Below are positions 33,191 through 43,337 of a stretch of 64,000 nt of DNA, in pieces. The notes beneath the pieces were generated by a model that was not told the DNA's origin, ran no database searches, and worked only from the letters and a program-made list of their open reading frames with translations. A program made the translations under genes and the position numbers. Origin of the DNA: Crocodylus rhombifer (taxonomy: Eukaryota > Chordata > Crocodylia > Crocodylidae); contig JAVSML010025537.1 of the NCBI GenBank assembly GCA_038503035.1, positions 1,032,609-1,096,608 on the forward strand, given 5' to 3'. Within the stretch, counting starts at the first letter, position 1. Every line of letters begins with the position of its first letter.

Positions 33191-33804
33191 GATGGGGGGG
33201 AGGGTTGGCAATCTGCAGTTAATAATTGATCTCATAACTTGCCAGATCAGAATAGAAGTGAACACAGTATCTTCTATTAATATTTTTAGTTTCTTATGTA
33301 CTTTTGTACAGTATCTTTGCACATTTTAGCTGTTTCTGCCAGGTGGTGAGTTGAACAAAACTAAAATACATAAAACAAAACCTGAATGTGCATCCCCATG
33401 GAAGACTGTGGGGCTATATTGCTTTTAATGGGAGATGGAAGATGCATATGTTATAAAATCTGTTCAGAAAGCATAGAGTTTTGAATATCTACCCCCTTGT
33501 GTCAAGGCATTGAAGTAATTTTCTGTAGCCCCATTAAGATATCATTGCTGTAGGTAACTTGTGAGGGGATGTAGTGGGCTTATTTGAATGACAGGATGTA
33601 ACAAATGATTAGAAAAATTGTAGGATAAAGAAAATCCTAAGAAGAATGTGCCTTAGCATGTAAATAGCACTTTTAAAAAAAAGTTTCAGAAAGGAAAGCT
33701 AGACATGTAAGACCACATTGTATTCCACCTAGTAGGTGCTTAAATGCCAAACCTATTTCCTCCTGCTTGAGCTCTTGAAAAAATGAGCACCAATGGTGGG
33801 TGCA

Positions 33805-33835
<31 letters not shown>

Positions 33836-35084
33836 TCGTACACTACCAAAGCAGATGTGTTAACAGCTTTTCACAAACCTGAATGATGTAGAGTAGAATC
33901 TCACTTTGGTGCTTAAATCTACTTAGATGACTAATAACAGGCAAAATCAGACCTAACTCTTATTTTTTTAATCATCACCTATTAACAGAAGAGTGACAAT
34001 TTCTGCCTGTTTTTTTTAAAGAATTACTGTTTTTTTCCTCCATCAGTTCTGATTTAATCAAATTTTTGCTTGGATTTGATTCTAGGGTTGTACAGCATGA
34101 GTGACTGGTGCTGCCTTAGTTGGGGGGGGGGCATGTGCCCCTCCAGTGACCAGTCAGCAACTGATCTGCACTCTTCAGAGCCTGAATGACATCACTTGCA
34201 TAAGGAACCTATACATATTTCTGCATTGTGTTGATTTTGGGAAAAATCTCAGTATTCCATGGACCATTTTCAGCTTGAACTCTATAGATAATTTTTTTAA
34301 AAAAAAAGTAGCCTATAATGTACCTGTCTGAATATATCTGCCAGTCTTTATGGTTTTACAATAAAAGTTTCTGATTGCATTTTTTTTCCTCCTCTCATTG
34401 TTTGAAAGACCCCTGCCAACAGCAGGCATTGATTATACAGAAGAAACAGTAAAGCTACTTATGTGCAGGTGCTAGCAAATAATGTAGGGTTTGGCAGTGT
34501 TTTTAGGCAGAGTGCCAAAAACACTGGCAGTCTTGACTTGTAAGATATACTGGCAATCCAGGATGTGGGGTACTGTGGGTCAGCAGTGAAAGGAAACAGC
34601 AGAGTTAGGGAGATTGTGGTTTGGGAGTGAGGGGCACAGACACACACACAGGTACATGCATATAGACATACAGCCACCTACCGCTCTGTTGCATGACTCG
34701 TCCTGGCTCAGTGAGCCCTGGCTTTCCGTCTCCCCCTGCCCCTTCCCCTCCACAGGCTTAATAGAGTGGCACTCTACATGTGCCAGAAGAAAAAACTCAA
34801 AGATTTGATCTTTCTATCAGGAGATCATGAGTCAGAGTTGATTTGACTTGGAAATCAGGAGTCTCGTGATTTTTTTCATGAGAGTTGGCATTTCTGTGCC
34901 AAGCAAAATGCTTTTCCATGCCATGCCTATGACACTATAAAGCACTAATTGGACTAAATGTATATCTTTGTATATTTAGTCTTCTTAGCCAAAAATATAG
35001 GACTTGTGGGATTTCAAAGGATTTTTACCAGTTACTATCAAATTCCATTGAAATGATTGAACTAAATCATTCACTGAGAAATGT
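33191..35084. other. Unique DNA with a (TCC)n tract
   Basis: Only a TCC microsatellite (33805-33830) and a short CACA tract near 34640 stand out. No gene. Confidence 0.5.
33805..33830. repeat. (TCC)n microsatellite
   Basis: Nearly nine perfect TCC units. Confidence 0.95.
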
Positions 35085-35520
35085 AAAATCAGCTTGAGAG
35101 GGTGCAGAGGAGAGTCATGTGTATGGTCAGAGGTCAGGAAAACATGCCTTATGATGAGAGGCTGAGAGCAATGGGGCTATTCAGCCTGGAAAAGCGCAGG
35201 CTCACCTATAAGTTTATCTGGGTGCTCATCAGAATCTGGGGGGGACATCTGTTCACCAGATCCCCCCCCCAAGGGAAGACAAAATCGAATGGTCACAAAT
35301 ACCACTGTGACCGATTCAGGCTGGACATAACAAAGAACTTCACTGGACTGCCACCGGAGGCAGTTCAAGCGCGCACTGAACGCCTTTAAGACACATTTGG
35401 ATGTTTATCTTGCTGGGATCTTATGACCCCAGCTGACTTCCTGCCCCTGGGGCAGGGAGCTGGACTCGATGATCCTCCTGGGTCCCTTCCAGCCCAAATG
35501 TCTATCAAATCTATGAAATC
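35085..35520 (+). mobile_element. CR1 3' end fragment
   Basis: Starts near 'cttgagagggtgcagaggag' (ORF2 RVQRR motif), runs through [22 protein letters not shown] sequence, a FRLDITKNF motif and GGACTCGATGATCCTCCTGG, and ends with AAATCTATGAAATC tail units. Frameshifts are present; the 95-codon frame at 35102 is its remnant. Confidence 0.85.
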
Positions 35521-36889
35521 TTCTGATGCCAAAAGGTCTTGCTTATTTGTTTTTTTCATCACAGAGTTAGGGTCTCATGGTTTTGAAGTTTGTAGAGCAG
35601 AATCTGTTTTAAATGCTAGATGTCATGAACTGGGAGTTCATGGGATGTTTTCTATGATTTCTTGAATTTATTTTACTAATACAACATATGTAGTTGCTAT
35701 TTAAAGGTAACCTCAAGCTTTATTTAGCCTTATTGTCCTTGTACTTAAATACCTTGTGGTATCTGCTATAAAATATATTTCTTATATGTTATAATAGGGC
35801 CAGGATTACACAATATGACTTTCAAATATTAAGCAACAAGATTCTTTGGCATCTAGAATAGCTAAAAATCAGTACAGTAATGGCTTAGAATTAGCATTCA
35901 ATTTGAGTTGTTTATGAACTCCCTTGAATTTACATATTAAAAGAAGTTTGACGCCTGGCTAGTCCAACTACTGGGGAGAGCGACAGTATATTGGATTAAT
36001 AGATCTCCATGTCTGAAAGGATAAACATATTCTTCTGATTTTAGTAAGATATGGAACGACCTGTAGTCTGGGAAATGTGCATCTTTGGGGGGCAGGAAGT
36101 TACTGGCACTGTGAGCCCCCTGCTAGAATCAAAGAGATGACGTATATAAATAGCCAGAGGCTCAATAGTACTTAAGTCTGCTTCAAGTGCATAGCTTTGG
36201 CTTTCATCTTTCCAGGTAGATGTGTCCTAGGTTAAATTAGCCAGATCAGCTCCAAATTCTTTGAATCATTCAAGAACCTTATGTGGCTCTATAACTGGCA
36301 AATATCCTCCACCACAAATGTTTTGGCCTGGGGTTTCAGATGCTTCCAAATTTTTTGGCAGGCATCCTATGTGCAGGCCCAAGCCTGGAGACTTAGGGTT
36401 CAGGTACCCCCGAGTTTCATTTGCCATCAGCTGTATGGCCACAGGAGCAAGCTAGGGAGGAATCTCCCTTTTCCATAAAGTTGGCGTGTAGCCGAGACGC
36501 GCACCATTTTCCTTAAAAATACAATTAAAAAAAATATTTCCAGGTAAATAGAGAAGGGAGTCCCTTAACCTGAGTAACGTAGGCTGCGCAAAGAAGCTGA
36601 CTGGAGTAACTGCAGGAGGGTCTGGTGATGAGGTCAGAGGGAGAAACAGCTTTTTAACCTCTTGAAGCTGGCTAGAGACTGCATCCTTGGATTTAAGGTT
36701 CAGGCTATTGTTCTGTTGATGTCTTTTATTTGTTTACTCTCATCTCTGTCTGCATCTCAGCATGATACTTATTTATTGGTTTTAAGGTACAGGGTAAGAA
36801 CAGGTTATTCTGAATTGTCTTTTGTTCATTGATTCTGATATCCATCTGTATCTTGTATTAGTAGGAGCATTGCCTGTGTTAGTAGGATT
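35521..36889. other. Unique DNA, nothing certain
   Basis: No gene. A promoter-like TGACGTATATAAATAG string lies at 36138 (see separate entry). Confidence 0.5.
36138..36153 (+). promoter_or_regulatory. CRE-half/TATA-like string
   Basis: TGACG directly abuts TATATAAATAG, a strong TATA-box match. No recognisable first exon follows, so it may be chance or the relic of an LTR promoter. Confidence 0.2.
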
Positions 36890-37160
36890 GTTGCCAGGAA
36901 ATCAAGGGAAGAGATTGTACCCCTCTTCGCACCGGTGAGGGCACATCTGCAGTACTGTGTCCAGTTTTGGGCCCCTTCCTCCAGAAAGGATGTAGAAAAG
37001 TTGGAGGGAATACACTGGAGGGCAGTGAAAATGGTGAGAGGGCTGGGGTTCATGACATATGAGCAGAGGCGTATGTGTATAAATGCCCATTTAGAAGACA
37101 AGATGGGGAGGGGATTTAATAGCAGACTTCAACCACTTTAAGGCTGATTCCAAAGGGGAT
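36890..37160 (+). mobile_element. CR1 ORF2 C-terminal fragment
   Basis: The 68-codon frame at 36935 (RAHLQYCVQFWAPSSRKDVE) matches the CR1 'QLEYCIQFWVPHFKRDV' segment. It is degraded and lacks the 3' tail. Confidence 0.75.
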
Positions 37161-37172
37161 TGAGCTAGACCA

Positions 37173-37440
37173 ATGGTGGGCAATTATTTCGGCTGAAGGG
37201 CCGCTTAACAACTTCTAGTGAGCTGTTGTGTGCCACAAGAGTAGCCCTGCCCTTTAGAAGTACCCCACCCCTTAATTGCCATTTTGGGATTGGAAGTCCC
37301 ACCCCTAACCCTGACATTTACCACCAGAAGTCATCATCCCCTGTTTTCATCCACCCCATTCCCCCTCCCCCTTGTCCCCAGAAGTACTCCTTTTGGGAGG
37401 GGGTTTACCATCTTGGAATGACAAAAAAACCAAATCATAT
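37173..37440. repeat. Possible hAT-like terminal sequence
   Basis: CAATGGTGGGCAATTATTTC followed by GGGCCGC resembles the common hAT terminus CAGGGGTGGGCAA. No matching right end was found. Confidence 0.35.
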
Positions 37441-37449
37441 ACTAAAACT

Positions 37450-37690
37450 CAAACATAATTTCAGAGTTCTTAGGGGCTGGAAGGGACCTTACAGAGCATT
37501 GTGTCCAGGCCCCCAGCACTTGGGCAGGAAAGACCACTGGGACCAGCAAGACAGGTGTCAAGACACTTTTTGAAGATTGTCAGGGTGGGTGACTATACCA
37601 CCTCTAGGGGAAACCTGTTCCATGAGGAAATGTTCCTGCACGGAGCCCATGACTTCCCCAGGAAATCCTCTCCTTGCACTTCCTGTCCCC
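37450..37690 (-). mobile_element. CR1 3' end fragment, antisense
   Basis: 'ggggctggaagggaccttacagagc' is the complement of a CR1 3' untranslated region (GGTCCCTTCCAGCCCC type). An ORF2-tail-like segment follows to the right. It directly abuts a plus-strand CR1 fragment, forming a head-to-head pair. Confidence 0.65.
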
Positions 37691-37694
37691 ACAT

Positions 37695-38010
37695 GACAGA
37701 CCAAGTCATACGAGGACAGGCTGAAAGACTTGTGATTGTTCAGCCTGGAGAAGAGAAGGCTCAGAGGGAACTTGGTGGCAGCCAATAAGTATATCAAGGG
37801 CGTACATCAGAGCCTGGGGTAGCAACTATTCACCAAGGCCTTCCCAGGGGAGGACTAGTAATAATGGGCACAAACTGACTGAAGATCGCTTCTGACTACA
37901 CATAAGAAAATACTTCTTTACAAGTTGATTGCTGAGGGCTTGAAACAGGCTCTCCCCCAGAGGTGGTACAGTAGTCCACCCTGGTGATCTTCAAAATCTG
38001 CTAAAGTATA
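37695..38010 (+). mobile_element. CR1 ORF2 C-terminal fragment
   Basis: 'gacaggctgaaagacttg', 'cagcctggagaagagaaggctcagag' and 'gggcttgaaacaggctctcccccagag' correspond to the [11 protein letters not shown] and VWNQLP regions of CR1. The 3' tail is missing. Confidence 0.7.
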
Positions 38011-38197
38011 TTAATTTTATTTCAAAAAAATATTTTTATCTGATTTTACATTTTGCATAGTGTATATAGAAATGATTGCATAATAACTCAATATAAGGTA
38101 TTACTCTTGTATATTGTGTGTGGGAGTGGATTTGTGAGGGGTGTGTGGGGAGCTTGTGAAGGTGTGGGCGGGGTTGTGGGTGGGTGTGGACCCCCTT

Positions 38198-38905
38198 GCC
38201 ACATGCCCCCCCCATGGCATATAGCCCCCCCCACCAGTGGGAGCAGCAGGTGGCAGGCCCTTGGGGCACTCATGGCCTGCAGCAGGCAGAGTCCCGCATT
38301 GGTGTGCAGCTCCAGCTGAATCATGGGAACTGCACTTCACGGTATGGAGCCCTCCTGGCCTGGCCTGCTAGCATGCACCTTCAAGCCAGACTGAGCTGTC
38401 TCCATGCCAGGATTTGTTGCTCCTAGCACTATAGGCAGGAGCCATGTGCCATCAGATGGGCTGGCTCTGTTTCCATGTGGGTCTTCCAACACTCCAGCAG
38501 GGAGCTGCACACGGAGGCACAGAACCTGCCTGCCCCAATGAAATGTGGACTGGGAGCCTCAGGGAGTTGCATGCCATCGGGCCAGGCGGACTCTTTGCTT
38601 CCACATGCAGCTCCCCGCTGGAGTGCTGGAAGCTCCATGTGGAGGCACGGAGCTGGCCCTGTCTGACCCGATAGCACGGGGCTTCTGCCTGCAGTGCCAG
38701 GAGCCCCACATGCTGGCACGGAGCCAGCCTGGTCTGGTTCAAAAGCCAGGGTAGGATTTGTGCTGCCACGTGAAGCTCCCGGGATTCAGCTGCAGTCAGT
38801 TGCCTCTGGGGAGCTCTGCCTGCAGTGGGCCAGGAGCACTCTGAAGACCTGCTGCCAGCTGCTGCTGGTGTCAGGGGCTGTGTGCTGTAGGGGGGCATAC
38901 CCACC
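38198..38905. repeat. Large GC-rich fold-back (hairpin) element
   Basis: The left half (38198-38545) and the complement of the right half (38565-38905) align along nearly their whole length. Paired landmarks include CTCCAGCAGGGAGCTGCACA with its partner near 38610, CAGCTGAATCATGGGAACTG with its partner near 38790, and ATGCCCCCCC near 38205 with GGGGGGCAT near 38893. The loop is only tens of bases around 38555. Arm identity is roughly 65-75 percent by eye. Frames on both strands are shadows of the GC-rich sequence. Terminal repeats or a target duplication are not clear. Confidence 0.75.
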
Positions 38906-39149
38906 CACCCCCCACTGGCAGGAGCTCCCCTCCCCACTCAGCATCATGCTCAGTGCCTCCACATGGGGCTCCCAGGTGAAATTCTTGGAGTTTCGTAGTG
39001 GTGGAAGGACTGCCTGGACCAATGGCATGCAACCTCAAAGCCCACCTCCCTCTGGCTTTTATAGGGGCAGCCACAAGCTGGTAATTGTTTTTTGGAGGGG
39101 CCCTGAGGGGTTGGATCTAGCTTTTGGGCTGTATTTTGCCTGTTCCTGA

Positions 39150-39405
39150 GCTAGACTTTTCTCAGTGGTGGCAGATGACTGAACAAGGAACAATTGGTCT
39201 CAAGCTGCAGCAAGGGAAGTTTAGGTTAGATATTAGAAGTAATTTTCTCACAAGGAGAGGGTAGTAAAATACTGGAACAGGTTACCCAGAAAGATTGTGG
39301 AACCTCCATCCTGAAAGGTTTTTAAGACCTGGCTAGACAAAGCCTTGGCTGGGAAGATCTAGTTGGGGATGGTCCTGTTTTGAGCAGAGAGCTGGACTTA
39401 ATGAC
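39150..39405 (+). mobile_element. CR1 3' region, left of hAT insertion
   Basis: 'cttttctcagtggtggcagatgac', 'tttaggttagatattagaag', 'aaaggtttttaagacctggctagac' and 'gagctggacttaatgacctcc' are the conserved 3' end of a turtle/crocodilian CR1 subfamily. Interrupted at the target 'ctcctaag' and resumed at 40061. Confidence 0.85.
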
Positions 39406-39413
39406 CTCCTAAG

Positions 39414-40060
39414 CATCTAAGGTGTGCAGCTGCACACAACTAAAAGTCTGGCTGTGCACTAACTTTTCAAGGCCTCACACTGGGAGAGGAGCTGAAGGTA
39501 AGCTCTGAGGTGATGCGGGGGTGGGGGCCTGGCGTGGGCTCCACTGGCTCCAGGGAACTGATCCGCTCCCCTGCATTGCCTTGGGGAGCGAGGAGGCATG
39601 TGGCATCAGGGCCAGGGAGTGGAGCAGTTCCCCAGAGCCAGCAGAGCCTCACTTGGGGCAGGCAGTGGCTCCTCCCTGAAATGAGGCAAGGCAGGGATGG
39701 AGGCTGGGGCTGCGGGCTGGTGCACACTCCACCAGCTCCGGAGAACTACTTTGTGGGCTCTGCCAGCTCCAGGGAAGTGTTTCACTCCCCAGCCCTGATG
39801 CCACATGCCTCCTCACTCTCCGAGGTAATGCAGGGGAGCGGAGCAGTTCCTCAGAGCTGGTGGAGCTTACGCCAGGCCCCAGCCTCCAAGCACCAACCTC
39901 TGCTGCCTGCCCGGGTGAGGAGTGAGGAGCTTACCTTCGGTACATGTCCCACGCTGCACCAAAAGGGAGAGGCAGGACTGAAGCAGCGCACTCACGGACC
40001 GGAGCAGGATGCTCACTGACTCGAGCAGCATGCTTACGGTATTTCTTAGAGGAAACATTG
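39414..40060. mobile_element. hAT element with fold-back core
   Basis: Flanked by CTCCTAAG (39406-39413) and CTTCTGAG (40061-40068), an 8-bp duplication with two mismatches that lies in the CR1 consensus 'cctcctgaggtccc'. Ends read CATCTAAGGTGTGCAGC and, as complement, CAATGTTTCCTCTAAGAAAT. The left end seems to have lost 'ATGTTTCC'. The core is an inverted repeat: arms 39490-39650 and 39756-39935, about 80 percent identical around GCTCCCCTGCATTGCC and GAGGAGGCATGTGGCATCAG. No transposase frame. Confidence 0.75.
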
Positions 40061-40108
40061 CTTCTGAGGTCCCTTGCAACAGTAGTTGTCTATGATTCTA
40101 TGATCTCA
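40061..40108 (+). mobile_element. CR1 3' terminus, right of hAT insertion
   Basis: CTTCTGAGGTCCCTTGCAAC continuing to two ATTCTATG-type tail units. It joins 39150-39405. Confidence 0.85.
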
Positions 40109-42571
40109 ACATATGATTACTGATTTTTTATGCTTTTTTTTTTTTTTTAATAAGTTATTTTTGTTATCTTTTTACCCACTTGGTATCAGAACTAACTGTG
40201 ATTCAAGAGTATTTCACCATACAGGCTTGCCCACTCTATGAGAAGGGATCCATCTTTTCCAAGTGTGTAACCAGACAAAGGTATGACGCTTCTAGCTGGC
40301 AAAATCTCCTTTGCTAAGGGTTGGCAAGGCCTGAGCAGGACGGATGGGGCTGAGGCATCACAACCCCAAGGAACTGGCCTCTGGCATATCTCAGCTCGTT
40401 CTCAGTGGTCAAGCAGCAGACAGCAGCAAAGGGTTTGGAGCCAAAAGATACTCCACAGGCATGGAAGCATGCCACTATGGTGTCTCAGGCTGCATACACA
40501 CATTCAATTCTTCCAGAACAACTCTCCCAGGTTTGTTTTCCTGCAAGAAAAACTGACCTGTAAAGAAGTTCAAGCAGAGAAGAAGCAACCTTGTAGTGCA
40601 GACACTGGGCTGCCACATGTCCCTAGTGCATGAATCCAAGATGGCTTTGCAAGCTTCTATTCTTTTTTTAAAGTGAATGTAGGCAGGAATCAGCAGGGTC
40701 AGGGAAGGTGGGGGCAGGCTGTGCGCCCCCCCAGTACTGTGTTTTTTCTTCCAGAATGGCCACTTTTACTTTGGGACAAAAATGAGAATTTCTGTACTCT
40801 TGTGGTTTTTCCTGAGAGAGCAGGGACTCTCCATGGAGAAACTGAACATCTGTCCAAGCCCACGCCCAGGCTACATCTGGGGCTGGGGCACATCACACTA
40901 GATTATTCCTTTTTACATGAAAAGTTTGCATTGTTGAAAAACTTCTGTATTCCCTTTGAAGTCTTAGTCTTGATCTATAAAGTATACTAAACATGTTACC
41001 AGCTAGCTACTTCAGGAACTGCCTCTTTCTTTGTGGAACATGACACTTCAGAGGAACACTGATGAAAGCCAAAATATGATGAAATCATTTTGGTTCCAAC
41101 AGCTGCATTTATTTGTGAGGAACCTTTCCTCAGTAGTCACACCCCTGCAACAAACAGATGGATCCCAAAATGTACATAGTATTTAACAATACATGCCTCA
41201 TTTACCCATCTGTGAGAAAGAGAGAGTTAATGAACTGTCTGAAGTCACTAACAAATGGGTCCTAGATTTTTCAGTGATGTGCACATAACAAATGCTTAAG
41301 CTTGATAAGGGTCTCTGTGCTTCTTTTCAAGTGCTTATGCTGATTACTTAGATTTTCAGTACCTCTTGACAGAGTTTTGTGATTCTCTGGTAATTATTTT
41401 CATAAACCTCCAGCCAATCTTACTTCACTCCTTCTGACTGAGTGCGAATCTCTAAATCAAAGTTTGCCAAATTGTGCAGTACTTTCAGAATCCAGCTTGT
41501 GCGTTAAAGTTTATTTTCAAGCAGATGCCATTTAAGTCTACTGAGATGAAGTCATCTGTTAACTGCTATTTACATTTTTCCTTGGATCCAAACTTTCTAT
41601 AATGGCTTTTCCTTAGTAGACCCTCTCTAATGTAGCCATGTTCTCAGAAAGTGCACTAACTTCAAAAATTCAAATATATGGTTCTTTTTAAATTCATGCC
41701 ATCTTCTTTAGTAGCTGCAATACATCATCTTTTTCATGTGGACTGAAGTTGCTGTGAGCCCTAAGTTTTGGGAGAGAATCTTATGGTTAAAGGAGAGGGC
41801 TCAATAAATGTTTGCTGTCTTTCAAAGTTCCATCCATAGTTTCCCCTACATATATTTATTTCAATAACGTTATTACAATCAATGCATAAATTAAAATAGT
41901 CATTTCCATTTTAGTCTATCTTTTATTTTTTTTTGTAATGCTTTATTGTCAATTAACATTTTGTTACTGATTAGCTAACCTACATTTGATAAATAAATGC
42001 AGTATTACTTCCTGTAGGTTGCTGGTCTGCATATTCAAGTCACTTTACATTGGGTGCGCCTGGGCTAGTTGCTCTGAAAAGCCTTAACATCATGGTTCTC
42101 TCGAGAGATGTTACTGCAAGGGATGGAAAAGCCAAATGTGCCATGCAGAGAGTAGACTTGCCTCTTGCTCAGAGGTGAATGGAGATGTGTCTTTGGCACC
42201 ATTCCCAATAGGAAGGGGTTTGCCATAGGTGTGAGTTGGAAGCTTGGGTATAGCCACTGGCAAATTTCAGGATTTCTACAAGGTAGAAGGTACAGCTTGA
42301 CACTATATTAACTGTTTTGAGCAGCCACTTCTTCAGAGGATCTTCTTAAAACACTGTTTGTGTGTGAATATACGTAGTAGAAATCCTAGCAATATGAGCT
42401 GTACTTCCAGGGGCCCTGCAGTCAATACAGAGATACAGAGCTTCTGCATGGATGCTTTTGCATTTCCAGGAGAACATTGATGTCTGGCTCCTGATGATCA
42501 GATCTCCTGCCTTTTCTCTTGTGGGATAAATCCCTTGGATGTTAAAGGAAGAATGTGATAAAAATTCTGTC
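40109..42571. other. Unique DNA, nothing recognised
   Basis: Poly-T tract near 40137-40149. Otherwise no gene and no repeat with identifiable ends. Confidence 0.5.
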
Positions 42572-42720
42572 ATGATTGTGGGAGGGTAGCTGGGTCTACC
42601 TTGGTCTCCCTCTGAACTTACCTGCCACAACTTTGATTGAGAAAAACAATGTTCAGTATTATTCTTTGGGGCGAGAAAACCACCACAAACCACCCAGATG
42701 GTAAGCTTTCCAGTGCTGGT

Positions 42721-42726
42721 TTTATT
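42721..42726 (-). promoter_or_regulatory. LTR polyadenylation signal
   Basis: AATAAA on the minus strand, about 145 bases before the LTR 3' end. If used, the R region would be unusually long (over 400 bases), so another signal may be the functional one. Confidence 0.5.
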
Positions 42727-43194
42727 CTTAGCGGGGTTACATTGTTGCTTCACCATACTAATTACCTCATTAGTGAGTGAAGCAATACAGCCACTTTAAT
42801 AACTTATATACGTTGGGGAGTGTCCCGGGGACAATAGTCTATTCTGGTGCGAGCAATACCTCGCTAAACAATACTATCTCCCTGTATCTGATCATGAACC
42901 TAACCCTGTCCTCCACTGTCCGATGGAGCGAATGGCTCTGCACCGCTTTTGCTCCTGTATGCCACTGGGGACCCTCTACTTCAGGGGAGCCCCAGATCTT
43001 CCTTGAGTTATCTGCATCAGCCATGGGCCTCAGGTGAGTACCCCGAGTCCTTATCAGCTGGTCATGGCATCACAGGGTCTGCAGTCCCTGGCTTTCCTTG
43101 TTTGTGGTCTCACTTCTTTCCCTCTCTCCTTCCTCCGTGATCCACTTCTCTTCCTCTAGTGCCCAAAGGCAAAATGCGTTCCCTCACTGCTGGG

Positions 43195-43202
43195 CTTATA
43201 TA
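43195..43202 (-). promoter_or_regulatory. LTR TATA box
   Basis: TATATAAG on the minus strand, about 130 bases inside the LTR 5' end, the usual U3 position. Confidence 0.7.
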
Positions 43203-43337
43203 GGTGGTGGTGAGCTGATTACCCTGATCTTCCCCCGGTATGCACCTCCCCTCACCTGTGTGAGGTGCTTTCCATGGTTACCTGCTCCCATGATCACCCT
43301 AGTAATGGGCTCCTACCTGAGCCCCTGTTACAATGAT

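Larger units (their letters stand above)
42577..43332 (-). mobile_element. Solo LTR (756 bp) with 5-bp target duplication
   Basis: On the minus strand it begins TGTAACAGGGGCTCAGG and ends CCTCCCACA, the TG...CA termini of a long terminal repeat. Both sides carry ATGAT (42572-42576 and 43333-43337), a perfect 5-bp target duplication. It contains a TATA box (TATATAAG, 43195-43202) and a polyadenylation signal (AATAAA, 42721-42726), in the right order for U3-R-U5. No primer-binding site or coding region adjoins, so it is a solo LTR left by LTR-LTR recombination. A 5-bp duplication fits Gypsy or some endogenous retrovirus classes; the family is not determined. Confidence 0.9.

Noticed and set aside
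32714..33322. 202-codon minus-strand frame
   Set aside because: It spans the G-skewed core and hairpin arm of a MITE; the proline/serine content follows from base composition.
38452..39149. Frames of 150-161 codons on both strands
   Set aside because: Produced by a GC-rich fold-back, whose two halves open frames symmetrically.
39510..40019. 169-codon plus-strand frame
   Set aside because: Lies wholly in the fold-back core of a hAT element; no transposase motif.
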